Assembly: GCF_007004765.1 (NCBI RefSeq)
Contig: NZ_VIKR01000001.1
Span: 620,001-684,000, forward strand
Origin: Aliikangiella marina
Lineage (GTDB): Bacteria > Pseudomonadota > Gammaproteobacteria > Enterobacterales > Kangiellaceae
Direction of reading: 5' to 3'
DNA: 64,000 nucleotides
The notes beneath the pieces were generated by a model that saw only the letters and a list, made by a program, of their open reading frames with translations, ran no database searches and had not been told where the DNA came from. This document shows, in pieces, positions 29,491 to 38,196 of this stretch (positions are counted from its first letter, which is position 1; every line of letters begins with the position of its first letter). Made by a program: the position numbers and the translations under genes.

Positions 29491-29748
29491 ATGAAAATTA
29501 CGGTTCTGTTTTTTGCCAGCTTTAAAGAACGTCTCGGCGTGAGCGATATAGAGATAATTATCGATGAGGGGAGTTCGTTAAGCGACTTGTGTGAGCAATT
29601 GGCTGCAAGAGGCGAACAATGGCAAACGTTATTTGCGGAGGCTGAGAAACTCATCAAAGCATCGATAAATCATGAGATGGCTGATCTGAGCGATTGTCTC
29701 GCTGACGGTGATGAGGTTGCGTTTTTCCCACCGGTGACAGGGGGATAG
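29491..29748 (+). CDS. moaD: Molybdopterin synthase small subunit MoaD
   Basis: An 85-residue ubiquitin-fold sulfur carrier ending in the required GG (PPVTGG), which is thiocarboxylated by MoeB and donates sulfur to precursor Z in complex with MoaE. The N-terminal ITVLFFASFKERLG is typical. It lies 77 bp after moaC and its stop is 2 bases before the moaE start codon. Confidence 0.95.
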   Translation: MKITVLFFASFKERLGVSDIEIIIDEGSSLSDLCEQLAARGEQWQTLFAEAEKLIKASINHEMADLSDCLADGDEVAFFPPVTGG

Positions 29749-29750
29749 CC

Positions 29751-30212
29751 TTGGCTAATACAGCAGAAGTTATTATTTCTCCTCAGCCTTTCGATTTAGC
29801 CCGAATGAACCAGGCCATTCAAGAGAGCCAGGGTGAGAGCGGCGCAAGCGTCATATTTACGGGAGCAGTAAGAGTATCTGACGCTGAGGCAGGGCTCACA
29901 GGAATGACGCTCGAGCATTATCCAGGTATGACTGAGAAACAATTAGCTCAGATCATCGGAGAAGCGAAAAAGCGTTGGCGATTAAATAAAATTTATGTCG
30001 CACATCGGGTAGGGTATCTAAAGCCCGGCGAACCGATTGTATTTGTCGGTGTTTCTGGTTTGCATCGAGCGGAATCGTTTTCGGCAGCGCAATTTATCAT
30101 GGATTACCTCAAACAAAAGGCCACCTTTTGGAAAAAAGAACACTATGGGGATAAAGAAGTTTGGGTCGAAGCGAAGGCTAGTGACGAAAAAGCCGCGGAG
30201 CGCTGGATATAG
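29751..30212 (+). CDS. moaE: Molybdopterin synthase catalytic subunit MoaE
   Basis: A 153-residue MoaE. Family landmarks are GASVIFTGAVR, LEHYPGMTEKQ, the VAHRVGYLKPGEPIVFVGV core, HRAESFSA and, near the C-terminus, LKQKATFWKKE with the active-site lysines. The start is a TTG with GGGGG of the moaD end as ribosome site; an ATG later in the frame would delete the first strand. It forms the synthase with the preceding moaD. Confidence 0.95.
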   Translation: MANTAEVIISPQPFDLARMNQAIQESQGESGASVIFTGAVRVSDAEAGLTGMTLEHYPGMTEKQLAQIIGEAKKRWRLNKIYVAHRVGYLKPGEPIVFVGVSGLHRAESFSAAQFIMDYLKQKATFWKKEHYGDKEVWVEAKASDEKAAERWI

Positions 30213-30238
30213 CAGTTTGCGGAGTGATCGATAAAATC

Positions 30239-30940
30239 ATGAGATTGGATAAATATCTTTGCCAAGCGACCAGTTTAACGCGTTCCCAGGCCAAAAAGAT
30301 AATCGTTTCGAGTCGAGTTAAAATTGGCACAAAAGAAGCGACAAGTGTTGTCGTAAACCCCGCATTTAAAGTCTCGGAAACTCACCAAGTCCTATTGGAT
30401 GGAGAAGTGATTTCCGCGCTTGGTAACCGCTATATCGTTTTAAATAAACCTGCTGGTTATATTTGTTCAACAATAGATGAACTGTATCCCAGTGCGCTCC
30501 GTTTAGTGTCTGCCGCAGGAAAAAGTAACCTCCACTTTGCTGGAAGGCTCGACCAAGACACCACAGGATTGGTTCTCATTTCTGATGACGGTGACTGGAC
30601 GCATCGAGTTACCTCACCTAAAAGTCTGTGTGCAAAAACTTATCGAGTTTGGTTGGCGGAAGCGTTATCAGCACAAGCTCAGGATTCGCTCGAGCAGGGG
30701 GTGCTGCTGAAGAACGAATCAAAGATTACGCGACCGGCGCATATTCAAGTGGTAACCCCTCAACAAGTCTTGCTCACGATTAGAGAGGGTAAGTATCATC
30801 AGGTAAAGCGAATGTTTGCTGCTGTAGGTAACAAAGTTGAAAAATTACACCGAGAGTCCATTGGTGAAATCACCTTGGAAAACCTCCAAGAGTCGCAATG
30901 GCGAGAGTTGAATCCGACTGAAATTGTGAGTTTTAAGTGA
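30239..30940 (+). CDS. rsuA: 16S rRNA pseudouridine-516 synthase RsuA
   Basis: An RsuA-family pseudouridine synthase of about 233 residues, modifying U516 of 16S rRNA. An N-terminal S4 domain (MRLDKYLCQAT) precedes the catalytic domain with GRLDQDTTGLVL, in which the Asp is the catalytic residue, and the C-terminal EGKYHQVKRMFAAVGN motif. It resembles E. coli RsuA more than RluB/E/F. I choose the ATG at 30239 because family members begin MRLDK; a GTG at 30224 is the alternative. It follows moaE closely but is not functionally linked. Confidence 0.9.
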   Translation: MRLDKYLCQATSLTRSQAKKIIVSSRVKIGTKEATSVVVNPAFKVSETHQVLLDGEVISALGNRYIVLNKPAGYICSTIDELYPSALRLVSAAGKSNLHFAGRLDQDTTGLVLISDDGDWTHRVTSPKSLCAKTYRVWLAEALSAQAQDSLEQGVLLKNESKITRPAHIQVVTPQQVLLTIREGKYHQVKRMFAAVGNKVEKLHRESIGEITLENLQESQWRELNPTEIVSFK

Positions 30941-30983
30941 TTCGACAACTCAGGCCAGTCCTCCCATCCAACGGTTAATCGAT

Positions 30984-30999
30984 ATTTTGTCGACAATAT
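30984..30999. promoter_or_regulatory. Operator-like dyad 1 (TTGTCGACAA)
   Basis: The palindrome TTGTCGACAA occupies 30987-30996, extended to an imperfect 16-mer. Its centre is 52 bp, about five helical turns, from the second copy. Likely binding site of the GntR regulator encoded just downstream. Confidence 0.7.
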
Positions 31000-31035
31000 T
31001 CGCATTATTCGTTGTTATTTTTTAGCCAAGACGAT

Positions 31036-31051
31036 ATATTGTCGACAATAT
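31036..31051. promoter_or_regulatory. Operator-like dyad 2 (perfect 16-bp palindrome)
   Basis: ATATTGTCGACAATAT is a perfect 16-bp palindrome 37 bp before the GntR start codon, where it would overlap the regulator's promoter. It is the same core as at 30987 and 31202. Confidence 0.78.
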
Positions 31052-31087
31052 GCTGATGTTTCCTCTTATTCGTAATAATAGCCTGAA

Positions 31088-31756
31088 ATGAACTTAGCCA
31101 CTGAAACCCCGATTACCGCGGCAGATAAGACCTTTTTAGAGTTGCGAACTGCGATTGTCGAGGGAGATGTCACCGCGGGTTCAAAACTCAGCGAAACTGA
31201 ATTGTCGACAAAATATGCGGTTAGCCGCGCGGTAGTCCGTGAAGCGATTAACCGCTTAGAAGCTTGCAATTTGATCGAGCGCAAACCCAACGTTGGTGCT
31301 CGCGTTGTAGACTTGAATACCGAAGGGTTACTTGAGTTATACCAAGTTCGCGAGTCGTTGGAGGGTATGGCGGCCAGATTAGCGGCATCCAATATGACTG
31401 ACCAAGAGGTCCAAGCGCTCCAATCGTTGCTAGAGAAACATTATAAGACCGTTCAATCCGGTGACAATTATTATCAAGAAGCCGGCGATGTGGACTTTCA
31501 TTATCGAATTATTCAGGGCAGTAAAAATAGCCAGCTAATTACCCTGTTAGTCGATGGGATTTACCATTTGATTCGTATGTATCGAGTGCAGCTGGGGATG
31601 TCCGGGCCGCGAGTAACGACTGCGTTTGAAGAGCACCGAAATATTGTTAACGCTATTGCTAATCGGGATCCAGAATTGGCGGAAATGCTAATGCGACGAC
31701 ACATTGCCTACACCCGAAAAAGTTTACAGAACAAGCTCTCACAAGAGCAGGCTTAA
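31088..31756 (+). CDS. GntR/FadR-family regulator of methylcitrate genes (PrpR-like)
   Basis: A 222-residue GntR regulator. The N-terminal winged helix (about residues 12-75) includes GSKLSETELSTKYAVSRAVVREAINRLE, typical of the family. The C-terminal FCD domain (about 85-210) has the acid/His metal-site pattern (DVDFHYRII, HRNIV and a late RRHIAY). Its position directly before acnD and prpF, and three TTGTCGACAA dyads around its start, make it the likely methylcitrate-responsive repressor, as in other proteobacteria that use a GntR instead of a sigma-54 PrpR. The ligand is inferred. Confidence 0.88.
   Translation: MNLATETPITAADKTFLELRTAIVEGDVTAGSKLSETELSTKYAVSRAVVREAINRLEACNLIERKPNVGARVVDLNTEGLLELYQVRESLEGMAARLAASNMTDQEVQALQSLLEKHYKTVQSGDNYYQEAGDVDFHYRIIQGSKNSQLITLLVDGIYHLIRMYRVQLGMSGPRVTTAFEEHRNIVNAIANRDPELAEMLMRRHIAYTRKSLQNKLSQEQA
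31202..31211. promoter_or_regulatory. Operator-like dyad 3, inside the GntR gene
   Basis: A third exact TTGTCGACAA lies within codons 39-42 of the regulator gene, 163 bp from dyad 2. It could support DNA looping or be a chance match encoding the residues L-S-T-K. Confidence 0.4.
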
Positions 31757-31807
31757 GATCAACCAGAATTAATCAATCTCAACTTAAAATTTACCACGGA
31801 AAAAATC

Positions 31808-34417
31808 ATGAATACTGATTACAGAAAACGACTTGAAGGCACTCAGCTTGATTTCTTTGATACCAAAGAAGCGGTTGAGGCAATTGAGCCTGGGGCTTAT
31901 GCCAAGCTTCCTTACACATCGCGAGTTCTCGCCGAGAACTTAGTGAGACGTTGTGAACCTAGTTCACTAACTGATTCATTAAAGCAAATCATTGGTCGTA
32001 AGCGCGAGTTAGATTTTCCTTGGTTTCCGGCTCGTGTCGTCTGCCATGATATTTTAGGGCAGACAGCGCTGGTTGATTTGGCCGGTTTAAGAGACGCAAT
32101 TGCCGACAAAGGCGGTGACCCATCGCAAATCAATCCGGTTGTACCAACCCAGCTTATCGTTGATCATTCTCTCGCAGTTGAACATGCCGGTTTTGAAGAA
32201 GATGCATTTGAAAAAAATCGTGCTATTGAAGATCGGAGAAACGAAGATCGTTTTCATTTTATTAACTGGACAAAAACAGCGTTTAAAAATGTTGATGTGA
32301 TACCACCAGGTAATGGCATCATGCATCAAATTAACTTAGAAAAAATGTCGCCAGTTGTTCACGCTAGAGATGGTGTTGCTTTCCCAGATACATTAGTCGG
32401 TACTGATAGCCATACACCCCATGTTGATGCACTTGGCGTTATTGCTGTTGGTGTTGGCGGTTTAGAAGCAGAAAGTGTCATGCTAGGTCGCGCTTCTTAT
32501 ATGCGCCTACCGGATATTGTTGGTGTTGAACTCAAAGGCAAACGTAAACCTGGCATTACTGCGACTGACATTGTTTTAGCGATAACAGAGTTTTTACGTG
32601 AAGAAAAAGTGGTCGGTGCTTATCTCGAGTTCTACGGCGAAGGTGCCCGCGATTTAACTTTAGGCGATCGAGCGACAATTTCTAATATGACACCGGAGTT
32701 TGGTGCGACCGCTGCAATGTTTTCTATCGATGAGAAAACGATTGATTATTTAAAACTCACTGGACGAGATGACGACCAAGTCAAATTAGTAGAGAGCTAC
32801 GCTAAGACCGCGGGTTTATGGGCTGACGATTTAGACAACGCTGAATACGAACGGGTATTAACTTTCGACCTATCTGCTGTAGGCCGCAATTTGGCAGGTC
32901 CGTCGAATCCGCATCGCCGGGTTTCAACCAGCGATTTAGCGTCAAAAGGTATTGCAGGCTCTGTTGAAATGCCCAGCGATGAAAATTGGAAAGGTAATAT
33001 GCCCGACGGTGCCTGTATTATTGCGGCAATCACCAGTTGCACAAATACCAGTAACCCTCGAAATGTTATCGCAGCTGGTTTACTCGCCAGGAATGCTAAA
33101 AAGAAAGGTTTGACGCGCAAACCATGGGTGAAAACTTCGCTTGCTCCTGGCTCCAAAGCAGTTCAACTTTATCTTGAAGAGTCAAACTTGATTGATGATT
33201 TAGAAAGTCTTGGCTTTGGCATTGTGGGTTTTGCTTGTACGACTTGTAACGGTATGAGCGGAGCGCTTAATCCTGACATTCAACAAGAAGTCATTGATCG
33301 AGATTTGTATGCAACAGCGGTGTTATCAGGTAACCGTAATTTTGACGGTCGAATTCACCCTTATGCAAAACAAGCTTTCCTCGCTTCGCCACCGCTTGTT
33401 GTGGCTTATGCGATTGCCGGTACCATTCGATTTGATATTGAAAAAGATGTTTTAGGCCGTGATCAGGACGGTAATCCCGTTACTCTGCAAGATATCTGGC
33501 CAACTGATGAAGAAATAGACGCGATTGTTTCTGAGTTTGTTAAACCGGAGCAATTCCGTAAAGTTTACGAACCAATGTTTGATCTAAAAGTTGATTATGG
33601 TGCTAACAATAATCCGCTTTACGATTGGCGCCCGCAAAGTACTTATATTCGTAGACCGCCTTATTGGGAAGGTGCACTAGCGGGTGAGAGAACCATGAAA
33701 GGTATGCGTCCATTGGCGGTTTTAGGCGACAACATTACAACGGATCATTTGTCACCTTCTAATGCGATTTTAGCATCGAGTGCTGCTGGTGAATACTTAG
33801 CGAAAATGGGTTTGCCGGAGGAAGACTTTAATTCTTATGCGACTCACCGGGGCGATCATTTAACGGCGCAAAGAGCAACATTTGCCAACCCAAAACTATT
33901 AAATGAAATGGTCAAAGAAAATGGCGAAATCAAACAAGGTTCGCTCGCGCGAATTGAGCCAGAAGGCAAAGTCACTCGTATGTGGGAAGCGATAGAAACT
34001 TATATGGATCGTCGCCAGCCCTTAATCATTATTGCTGGTGCAGATTATGGACAAGGTTCGTCGCGCGATTGGGCGGCAAAAGGTGTCCGACTCGCTGGTG
34101 TTGAAGTTATTGTTGCAGAGGGTTTTGAGCGTATTCATCGTACTAACTTAATAGGTATGGGGGTGTTGCCACTTGAATTTACTAATGGTGAAACACGACA
34201 TACTTACCATATTGATGGCACCGAAACATATGATGTAATTGGTGATCCTGCGCCGGGAGCGGAACTCATCGTAATCGTCAACCGTGCAAATGGAGAAACA
34301 GTAGAAATTCCCGTTAAGTGTCGATTGGACACCGCAGAAGAGGTTTCAATTTATGCAGCGGGTGGTGTACTACAGCGTTTTGCTCAGGATTTTCTAGAGT
34401 CGTCGAAAGCGAGTTAA
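31808..34417 (+). CDS. acnD: 2-methylcitrate dehydratase AcnD (Fe-S, aconitase family)
   Basis: An 869-residue aconitase-family dehydratase forming 2-methylaconitate from 2-methylcitrate, and working together with PrpF. The cluster cysteines are in AAITSCTNTSNP and in GFACTTCNGMSG. The swivel domain is C-terminal, with GADYGQGSSRDWAAKG and GMGVLPLEF. Length and the AcnD-like N-terminus (LEGTQLDFFDTKEAVEAI) differ from housekeeping AcnA, and the next gene is prpF, which settles the assignment. The start ATG is 51 bp after the GntR gene. Confidence 0.96.
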   Translation: MNTDYRKRLEGTQLDFFDTKEAVEAIEPGAYAKLPYTSRVLAENLVRRCEPSSLTDSLKQIIGRKRELDFPWFPARVVCHDILGQTALVDLAGLRDAIADKGGDPSQINPVVPTQLIVDHSLAVEHAGFEEDAFEKNRAIEDRRNEDRFHFINWTKTAFKNVDVIPPGNGIMHQINLEKMSPVVHARDGVAFPDTLVGTDSHTPHVDALGVIAVGVGGLEAESVMLGRASYMRLPDIVGVELKGKRKPGITATDIVLAITEFLREEKVVGAYLEFYGEGARDLTLGDRATISNMTPEFGATAAMFSIDEKTIDYLKLTGRDDDQVKLVESYAKTAGLWADDLDNAEYERVLTFDLSAVGRNLAGPSNPHRRVSTSDLASKGIAGSVEMPSDENWKGNMPDGACIIAAITSCTNTSNPRNVIAAGLLARNAKKKGLTRKPWVKTSLAPGSKAVQLYLEESNLIDDLESLGFGIVGFACTTCNGMSGALNPDIQQEVIDRDLYATAVLSGNRNFDGRIHPYAKQAFLASPPLVVAYAIAGTIRFDIEKDVLGRDQDGNPVTLQDIWPTDEEIDAIVSEFVKPEQFRKVYEPMFDLKVDYGANNNPLYDWRPQSTYIRRPPYWEGALAGERTMKGMRPLAVLGDNITTDHLSPSNAILASSAAGEYLAKMGLPEEDFNSYATHRGDHLTAQRATFANPKLLNEMVKENGEIKQGSLARIEPEGKVTRMWEAIETYMDRRQPLIIIAGADYGQGSSRDWAAKGVRLAGVEVIVAEGFERIHRTNLIGMGVLPLEFTNGETRHTYHIDGTETYDVIGDPAPGAELIVIVNRANGETVEIPVKCRLDTAEEVSIYAAGGVLQRFAQDFLESSKAS

Positions 34418-34485
34418 CTATCAATTGATATGTCGAGTACTCTCTCTCGCTTTGAGAGAGGGTTTGAATCGATAAAGGAATTCTA

Positions 34486-35664
34486 ATGACCCACGTACCT
34501 CAAATTAAAATACCAGCCACCTACATGCGAGGTGGCACGAGTAAAGGTGTATTCTTCAACTTGACTGACTTGCCAAAGTCTGCCCAAGTTGCGGGAGAAG
34601 CTCGAGATAATTTATTACTTAGAGTAATTGGTAGTCCGGACCCTTACGGCAAGCAAACCGACGGTATGGGAGGAGCTACTTCTAGCACCAGTAAAACTGT
34701 TATTTTGTCTAAGAGTGAACAGCCGGACCACGATGTTGATTATTTGTTTGGTCAAGTCGCGATAGATAGAGCGTTTGTTGATTGGAGTGGTAACTGTGGC
34801 AACTTAACTGCTGCGGTAGGTTCCTTTGCGATTAGTAGTGGACTGGTGAGCGCTGAGCGAATACCTGACAACGGCATTGCGACAGTTCGAATTTGGCAAG
34901 CAAATATTAAGAAAACGATCATTGCAAAGGTGCCGATCATGAATGGTGAAGTACAAGAAACCGGTGACTTTGAATTAGATGGTGTCACCTTTCCTGCCGC
35001 AGAAGTTGAAGTACAATTTATAGACCCTTCAGCAGGCGGTGGCTCGATGTTTCCGACTGGAAATATTGTTGATGAACTAGAAGTCCCAGGTATCGGAATT
35101 TTTAAAGCGACAATGATCAATGCTGGTATTCCCACTATTTTTTTAAATGCCGCAGACATTGGTTATACTGGGAGCGAATTGCAAGGTGACATAAATGGTG
35201 ATCCGAATGCTTTGCAACGCTTTGAAACGATTCGCGCTTATGGTGCGATTAAAATGGGACTTATCGAAACCATTGAAGAAGCTGTCGGACGACAACATAC
35301 ACCAAAAGTGGCATTTGTTGCTCCACCTAAAAGCTATACTGCTTCAAGTGGAAAATCGATTTCTGCAGATGACATTGATTTAAACGTTCGCGCATTATCA
35401 ATGGGCTTGTTGCATCATGCCATGATGGGGACGGCTGCCGTCGCTATCGCTACAGCAGCAGCAATTCCAGGAACGTTAGTTAATCTAGCTGCAGGTGGTG
35501 GCGAGAGAGACGCTGTGCGATTTGGTCATCCATCTGGAACTTTAAAAGTAGGCGCAGTGGCGAGCTGTATTGATGGCGAATGGCGTGTTGATAAAGCGAT
35601 AATGAGTCGTAGCGCAAGAGTTTTAATGGAAGGGTGGGTTAGAGTACCCGGCGATGCCTTTTAA
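34486..35664 (+). CDS. prpF: 2-methylaconitate isomerase PrpF
   Basis: A 392-residue diaminopimelate-epimerase-fold protein that isomerises the 2-methylaconitate produced by AcnD so that a standard aconitase can finish the step. Landmarks are PATYMRGGTSKGVFF at the N-terminus, GGATSSTSK with Lys70, GNCGN with Cys104 and a second GNLVNLAAGGG-like glycine segment near residue 340. The Lys/Cys pair matches the catalytic pair known for the family. GATAAAGGA precedes the ATG. It follows acnD by 68 bp. Confidence 0.95.
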   Translation: MTHVPQIKIPATYMRGGTSKGVFFNLTDLPKSAQVAGEARDNLLLRVIGSPDPYGKQTDGMGGATSSTSKTVILSKSEQPDHDVDYLFGQVAIDRAFVDWSGNCGNLTAAVGSFAISSGLVSAERIPDNGIATVRIWQANIKKTIIAKVPIMNGEVQETGDFELDGVTFPAAEVEVQFIDPSAGGGSMFPTGNIVDELEVPGIGIFKATMINAGIPTIFLNAADIGYTGSELQGDINGDPNALQRFETIRAYGAIKMGLIETIEEAVGRQHTPKVAFVAPPKSYTASSGKSISADDIDLNVRALSMGLLHHAMMGTAAVAIATAAAIPGTLVNLAAGGGERDAVRFGHPSGTLKVGAVASCIDGEWRVDKAIMSRSARVLMEGWVRVPGDAF

Positions 35665-35686
35665 AGATGCTTTAACAGAATGACAA

Positions 35687-36079
35687 ATGCGCCAGCAATA
35701 TCATTTTAGAAATTCTTCAAAAGGACTCTTGGCTTGGGATGTTTCTCGCTTAATTCGCCTAAGCCAAGATTTTCAGGTTTTCCAATTGCCCTTAAATTCT
35801 ATTCGAGAAATCGATGAGTCATATTGGTATGACTTGGGTGGTCAAGCGCCTAGTTGTCGAAACATCACTGAACATTCTCAGCTGATAAACCAAGCCGATC
35901 TTTCCTTTCCGATTATTCTTTGTCATCAAGGGCGAGTAATGGATGGAATGCATCGAGTATGTAAAGCGCTTATGTTAGAGTGCGAGTCAATCGACGCAGT
36001 AAAGTTTGAGCACTTTATTGAACCTGACTTTACAGGTGTCGCACCGGATAAATTACCTTACTCTGGTGATTGCTGTTAG
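35687..36079 (+). CDS. ParB-like small protein, unknown role
   Basis: A 130-residue cytoplasmic protein 22 bp after prpF, probably cotranscribed. Residues 75-110 contain PIILCHQGRVMDGMHRVCKALML, which resembles the ParB/sulfiredoxin-type nucleotide-binding motif (G-x-x-x-D-G-x-H-R). The rest has no recognised domain; a hydrophobic-aromatic N-terminus (LLAWDVSRLIRLSQ) suggests a compact fold. No helix-turn-helix is present, so it is not a partition protein. Two terminal cysteines could bind metal or form a disulfide. Function unknown; transcription with the methylcitrate genes is the only clue. Confidence 0.75.
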   Translation: MRQQYHFRNSSKGLLAWDVSRLIRLSQDFQVFQLPLNSIREIDESYWYDLGGQAPSCRNITEHSQLINQADLSFPIILCHQGRVMDGMHRVCKALMLECESIDAVKFEHFIEPDFTGVAPDKLPYSGDCC

Positions 36080-36115
36080 ATCATTACCGTTTTCAATTGA
36101 TTGAGCAATAGAGAC

Positions 36116-36715
36116 TTAAAATGAGTAACTTAACGCGATAGAGAGTTGTGTATTATGTGCGGATTTATTTTCGCCAATAATATTAGTTTTGTAAATGTAA
36201 TCTCTAAAGTCGAACTTAAGCAATAAGTCGCGTTGTACAGCAATTTGATAACCAACTCCAAGTGTGTAAGTGAAACTATCTTCTCCACCGAATTCTGTAT
36301 CACCGACCCCTGATACTAAATACAAAGACGATAACTTAGCTTCATTTCCGCTCAGAAAATGTTCACCTTGAAAAAGGTTATAACCAACTAAGAAATCGAA
36401 GTGAGTAAAGGTTCGATCACTTCCAGAAAACAACGCGCCTTGGCTTTCTTCGAATGAAGACAATGACGCGTCAGTTTGTAAGTAGTTAAACTGTACAAAA
36501 TAATTTTCGTTTGCGTTGAATGTTGCATTGATACCGGTTATGAATTCACTGTTAAAATCTTCAATATTTAAAATACCGGTAAAAAGACCTACATCAAAGT
36601 ATTCAGAATCTATTTTATCTGATTCCTGCGCTTGGGCTGTATAGAATAAGCCAGACAAGCATAATAAGGTTAATTGCTTAGTAACTAAAAGAATGCGTTG
36701 AAACCAATATTCCAT
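36116..36715 (-). CDS. Outer-membrane beta-barrel protein A (Glt-like cluster)
   Basis: A 199-residue outer-membrane protein. A signal peptide ends near YTAQA. The mature part consists of alternating hydrophobic strands and ends in Tyr-Ser-Phe, the C-terminal aromatic signature of outer-membrane barrels, and should form about eight strands. It is a paralogue of the protein at 37540-38196: both carry a KID-x-E segment followed by a GxFxGxLxxEDF pattern, and matching strand order. It resembles the small barrels that occur in tandem in Myxococcus-type gliding clusters. Its start overlaps the end of the preceding gene by 31 bp. Last of a three-barrel leftward operon. Confidence 0.8.
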   Translation of the reverse strand: MEYWFQRILLVTKQLTLLCLSGLFYTAQAQESDKIDSEYFDVGLFTGILNIEDFNSEFITGINATFNANENYFVQFNYLQTDASLSSFEESQGALFSGSDRTFTHFDFLVGYNLFQGEHFLSGNEAKLSSLYLVSGVGDTEFGGEDSFTYTLGVGYQIAVQRDLLLKFDFRDYIYKTNIIGENKSAHNTQLSIALSYSF

Positions 36716-37458
36716 CGTTTAACTCTCTCGTCATTATTGTCTGTAGAAATTGTAAAGTCTTGAACGCCAGCCTGAAGCACAAAGTTTCGTCCAATGTAAT
36801 AATTAATACCGAGTCCTACACGGCTAAAGCTATCTTTTTCGAAGCTAAGTGGCGTTAGCTCAGGTTGCGATTCAATTTTAATTGAACCTTGACCGATTAA
36901 AAGTAGTGGCGAGACCACCCACTCAGTATAAGGCTCTAAAATGATATTAAAGCTTTGATAGCTGCCTGATATTTCGGTTTCGTAAAAGTTCCCTTGTTCG
37001 ACTTCTAACCCAAGAAAGCTAAAGGGGCGATAACCTACGCTATAGCCAAAGACATCGGTACCTTCAAGTTCGCCGCTGGTAAATTGACCAACATTAAAGC
37101 CTACGCGCCAGTTATTCTTTAAGTAGTCACCATAACTAACCGTTGGAAGGTCAACTGGTTCGCCTGTTGGCAACAAAGTCCGCGCTACTTGCGATGCTTT
37201 TGCCCAGCCGATTTTACCGTTGGATGAGCGTATTTCGTACCAGCCAGTTCGCCGGGTGATTACCGTAATAGTTTCACCTTGTTCGATGGTGTAGAAAATA
37301 GGGTAACCTTTGCCCGGGCCAGTATGTAATTCGATATACGGGTCGATTACTTCAAGCATAAGTGACTCTTCTTGAGTCTCAGCAAAAATTTCCGCCGAGC
37401 ATAAAATTAATCCTAATCCTACAATTTTAAAGAATAGAGTTGTTATTCGGTTCTCCAT
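36685..37458 (-). CDS. SH3-domain plus outer-membrane beta-barrel protein B
   Basis: A 257-residue fusion. A signal peptide ends near residue 27 (IFA). Residues about 32-92 form a bacterial SH3 domain (LHTGPGKGYPIFYTIEQGE, then TRRTGWYEIRSSNGKIGWAKASQV), a fold that often binds peptidoglycan. Residues about 105-257 form a beta-barrel with the C-terminal ending FNAFF. The SH3 part would sit in the periplasm next to the wall, so the protein could link an outer-membrane barrel to peptidoglycan. The pattern RxxTGWYxIR is typical of SH3b. Middle gene of the three-barrel operon. Confidence 0.82.
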   Translation of the reverse strand: MENRITTLFFKIVGLGLILCSAEIFAETQEESLMLEVIDPYIELHTGPGKGYPIFYTIEQGETITVITRRTGWYEIRSSNGKIGWAKASQVARTLLPTGEPVDLPTVSYGDYLKNNWRVGFNVGQFTSGELEGTDVFGYSVGYRPFSFLGLEVEQGNFYETEISGSYQSFNIILEPYTEWVVSPLLLIGQGSIKIESQPELTPLSFEKDSFSRVGLGINYYIGRNFVLQAGVQDFTISTDNNDERVKRWNIGFNAFF

Positions 37459-37539
37459 GATAGTCTCATTTTTTATCTATAAGCTTAATGAATCACGACT
37501 CAGAACTATACTGATTGATTGGTTGTTCTCTGAGTAAAG

Positions 37540-38196
37540 TTAAAACAGAGCGTTGAATCCAATATTAAACTCAATATTGTTAGTCATTTTTTTATTTGAC
37601 AAAAAGTCCCGCTCAATTAAGTGGTTTTTCAACTCGAAATTCCAAGTTAACCAGTCCGTCGTGACCACTTTATAAGTGCTTCCAAACACAAAGCCAGTAT
37701 TACTTTCTCCCGCAAACTCAACGTTCTCTAAGCCGGCAACGAGATAAATATGCGAGTTGAATTTACTCTTTTCTCCCATGAACGACCGACCATGAAAAAT
37801 TTGATAAGCGAATGCTAATTGAGTGTAATTGAATTTCTCATCTTCATCGCTTAGAAAATCCTGTTCTACCACGTCTTCAAAAGTGGCGCGACCAACATCC
37901 GAACGCCCGAGACTAAGTTGAGCAAAGTAGTCGGGTGTCAGGTGATATACCGCAGTAATTCCTTGAGTTTGGTTAGTGCCGAAATCTTCAACTGAGAGAG
38001 TGCCTATAAAAAAGCCGATTTCGAGATTTTCAGTATCAATTTTTGCCGACTCAGCTTTACTGATTTTCTTTTGCGGTGAAATAACAGAAATAGATGATGT
38101 TTGTTGCTCTGCGTCCATTGCGTGTGCTGCGCTAATGTTGCCGCATAATTGAACGACAAAAATCATGCTTAAGAATAGCTGTGAAAATCTTAACAT
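37540..38196 (-). CDS. Outer-membrane beta-barrel protein C (Glt-like cluster)
   Basis: A 218-residue outer-membrane barrel with a signal peptide ending near AAHA and the C-terminal signature FNALF. After a short Lys-rich linker the barrel starts with IDTENLEIGFFIGTL, which aligns with protein A. Strands are clear but no enzymatic motif is present. First gene of the leftward operon; 402 bp separate it from the divergent rightward machine operon. GltA/GltB/GltH-type barrels of Myxococcus are the closest functional analogues; one-to-one correspondence cannot be claimed. Confidence 0.8.
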   Translation of the reverse strand: MLRFSQLFLSMIFVVQLCGNISAAHAMDAEQQTSSISVISPQKKISKAESAKIDTENLEIGFFIGTLSVEDFGTNQTQGITAVYHLTPDYFAQLSLGRSDVGRATFEDVVEQDFLSDEDEKFNYTQLAFAYQIFHGRSFMGEKSKFNSHIYLVAGLENVEFAGESNTGFVFGSTYKVVTTDWLTWNFELKNHLIERDFLSNKKMTNNIEFNIGFNALF

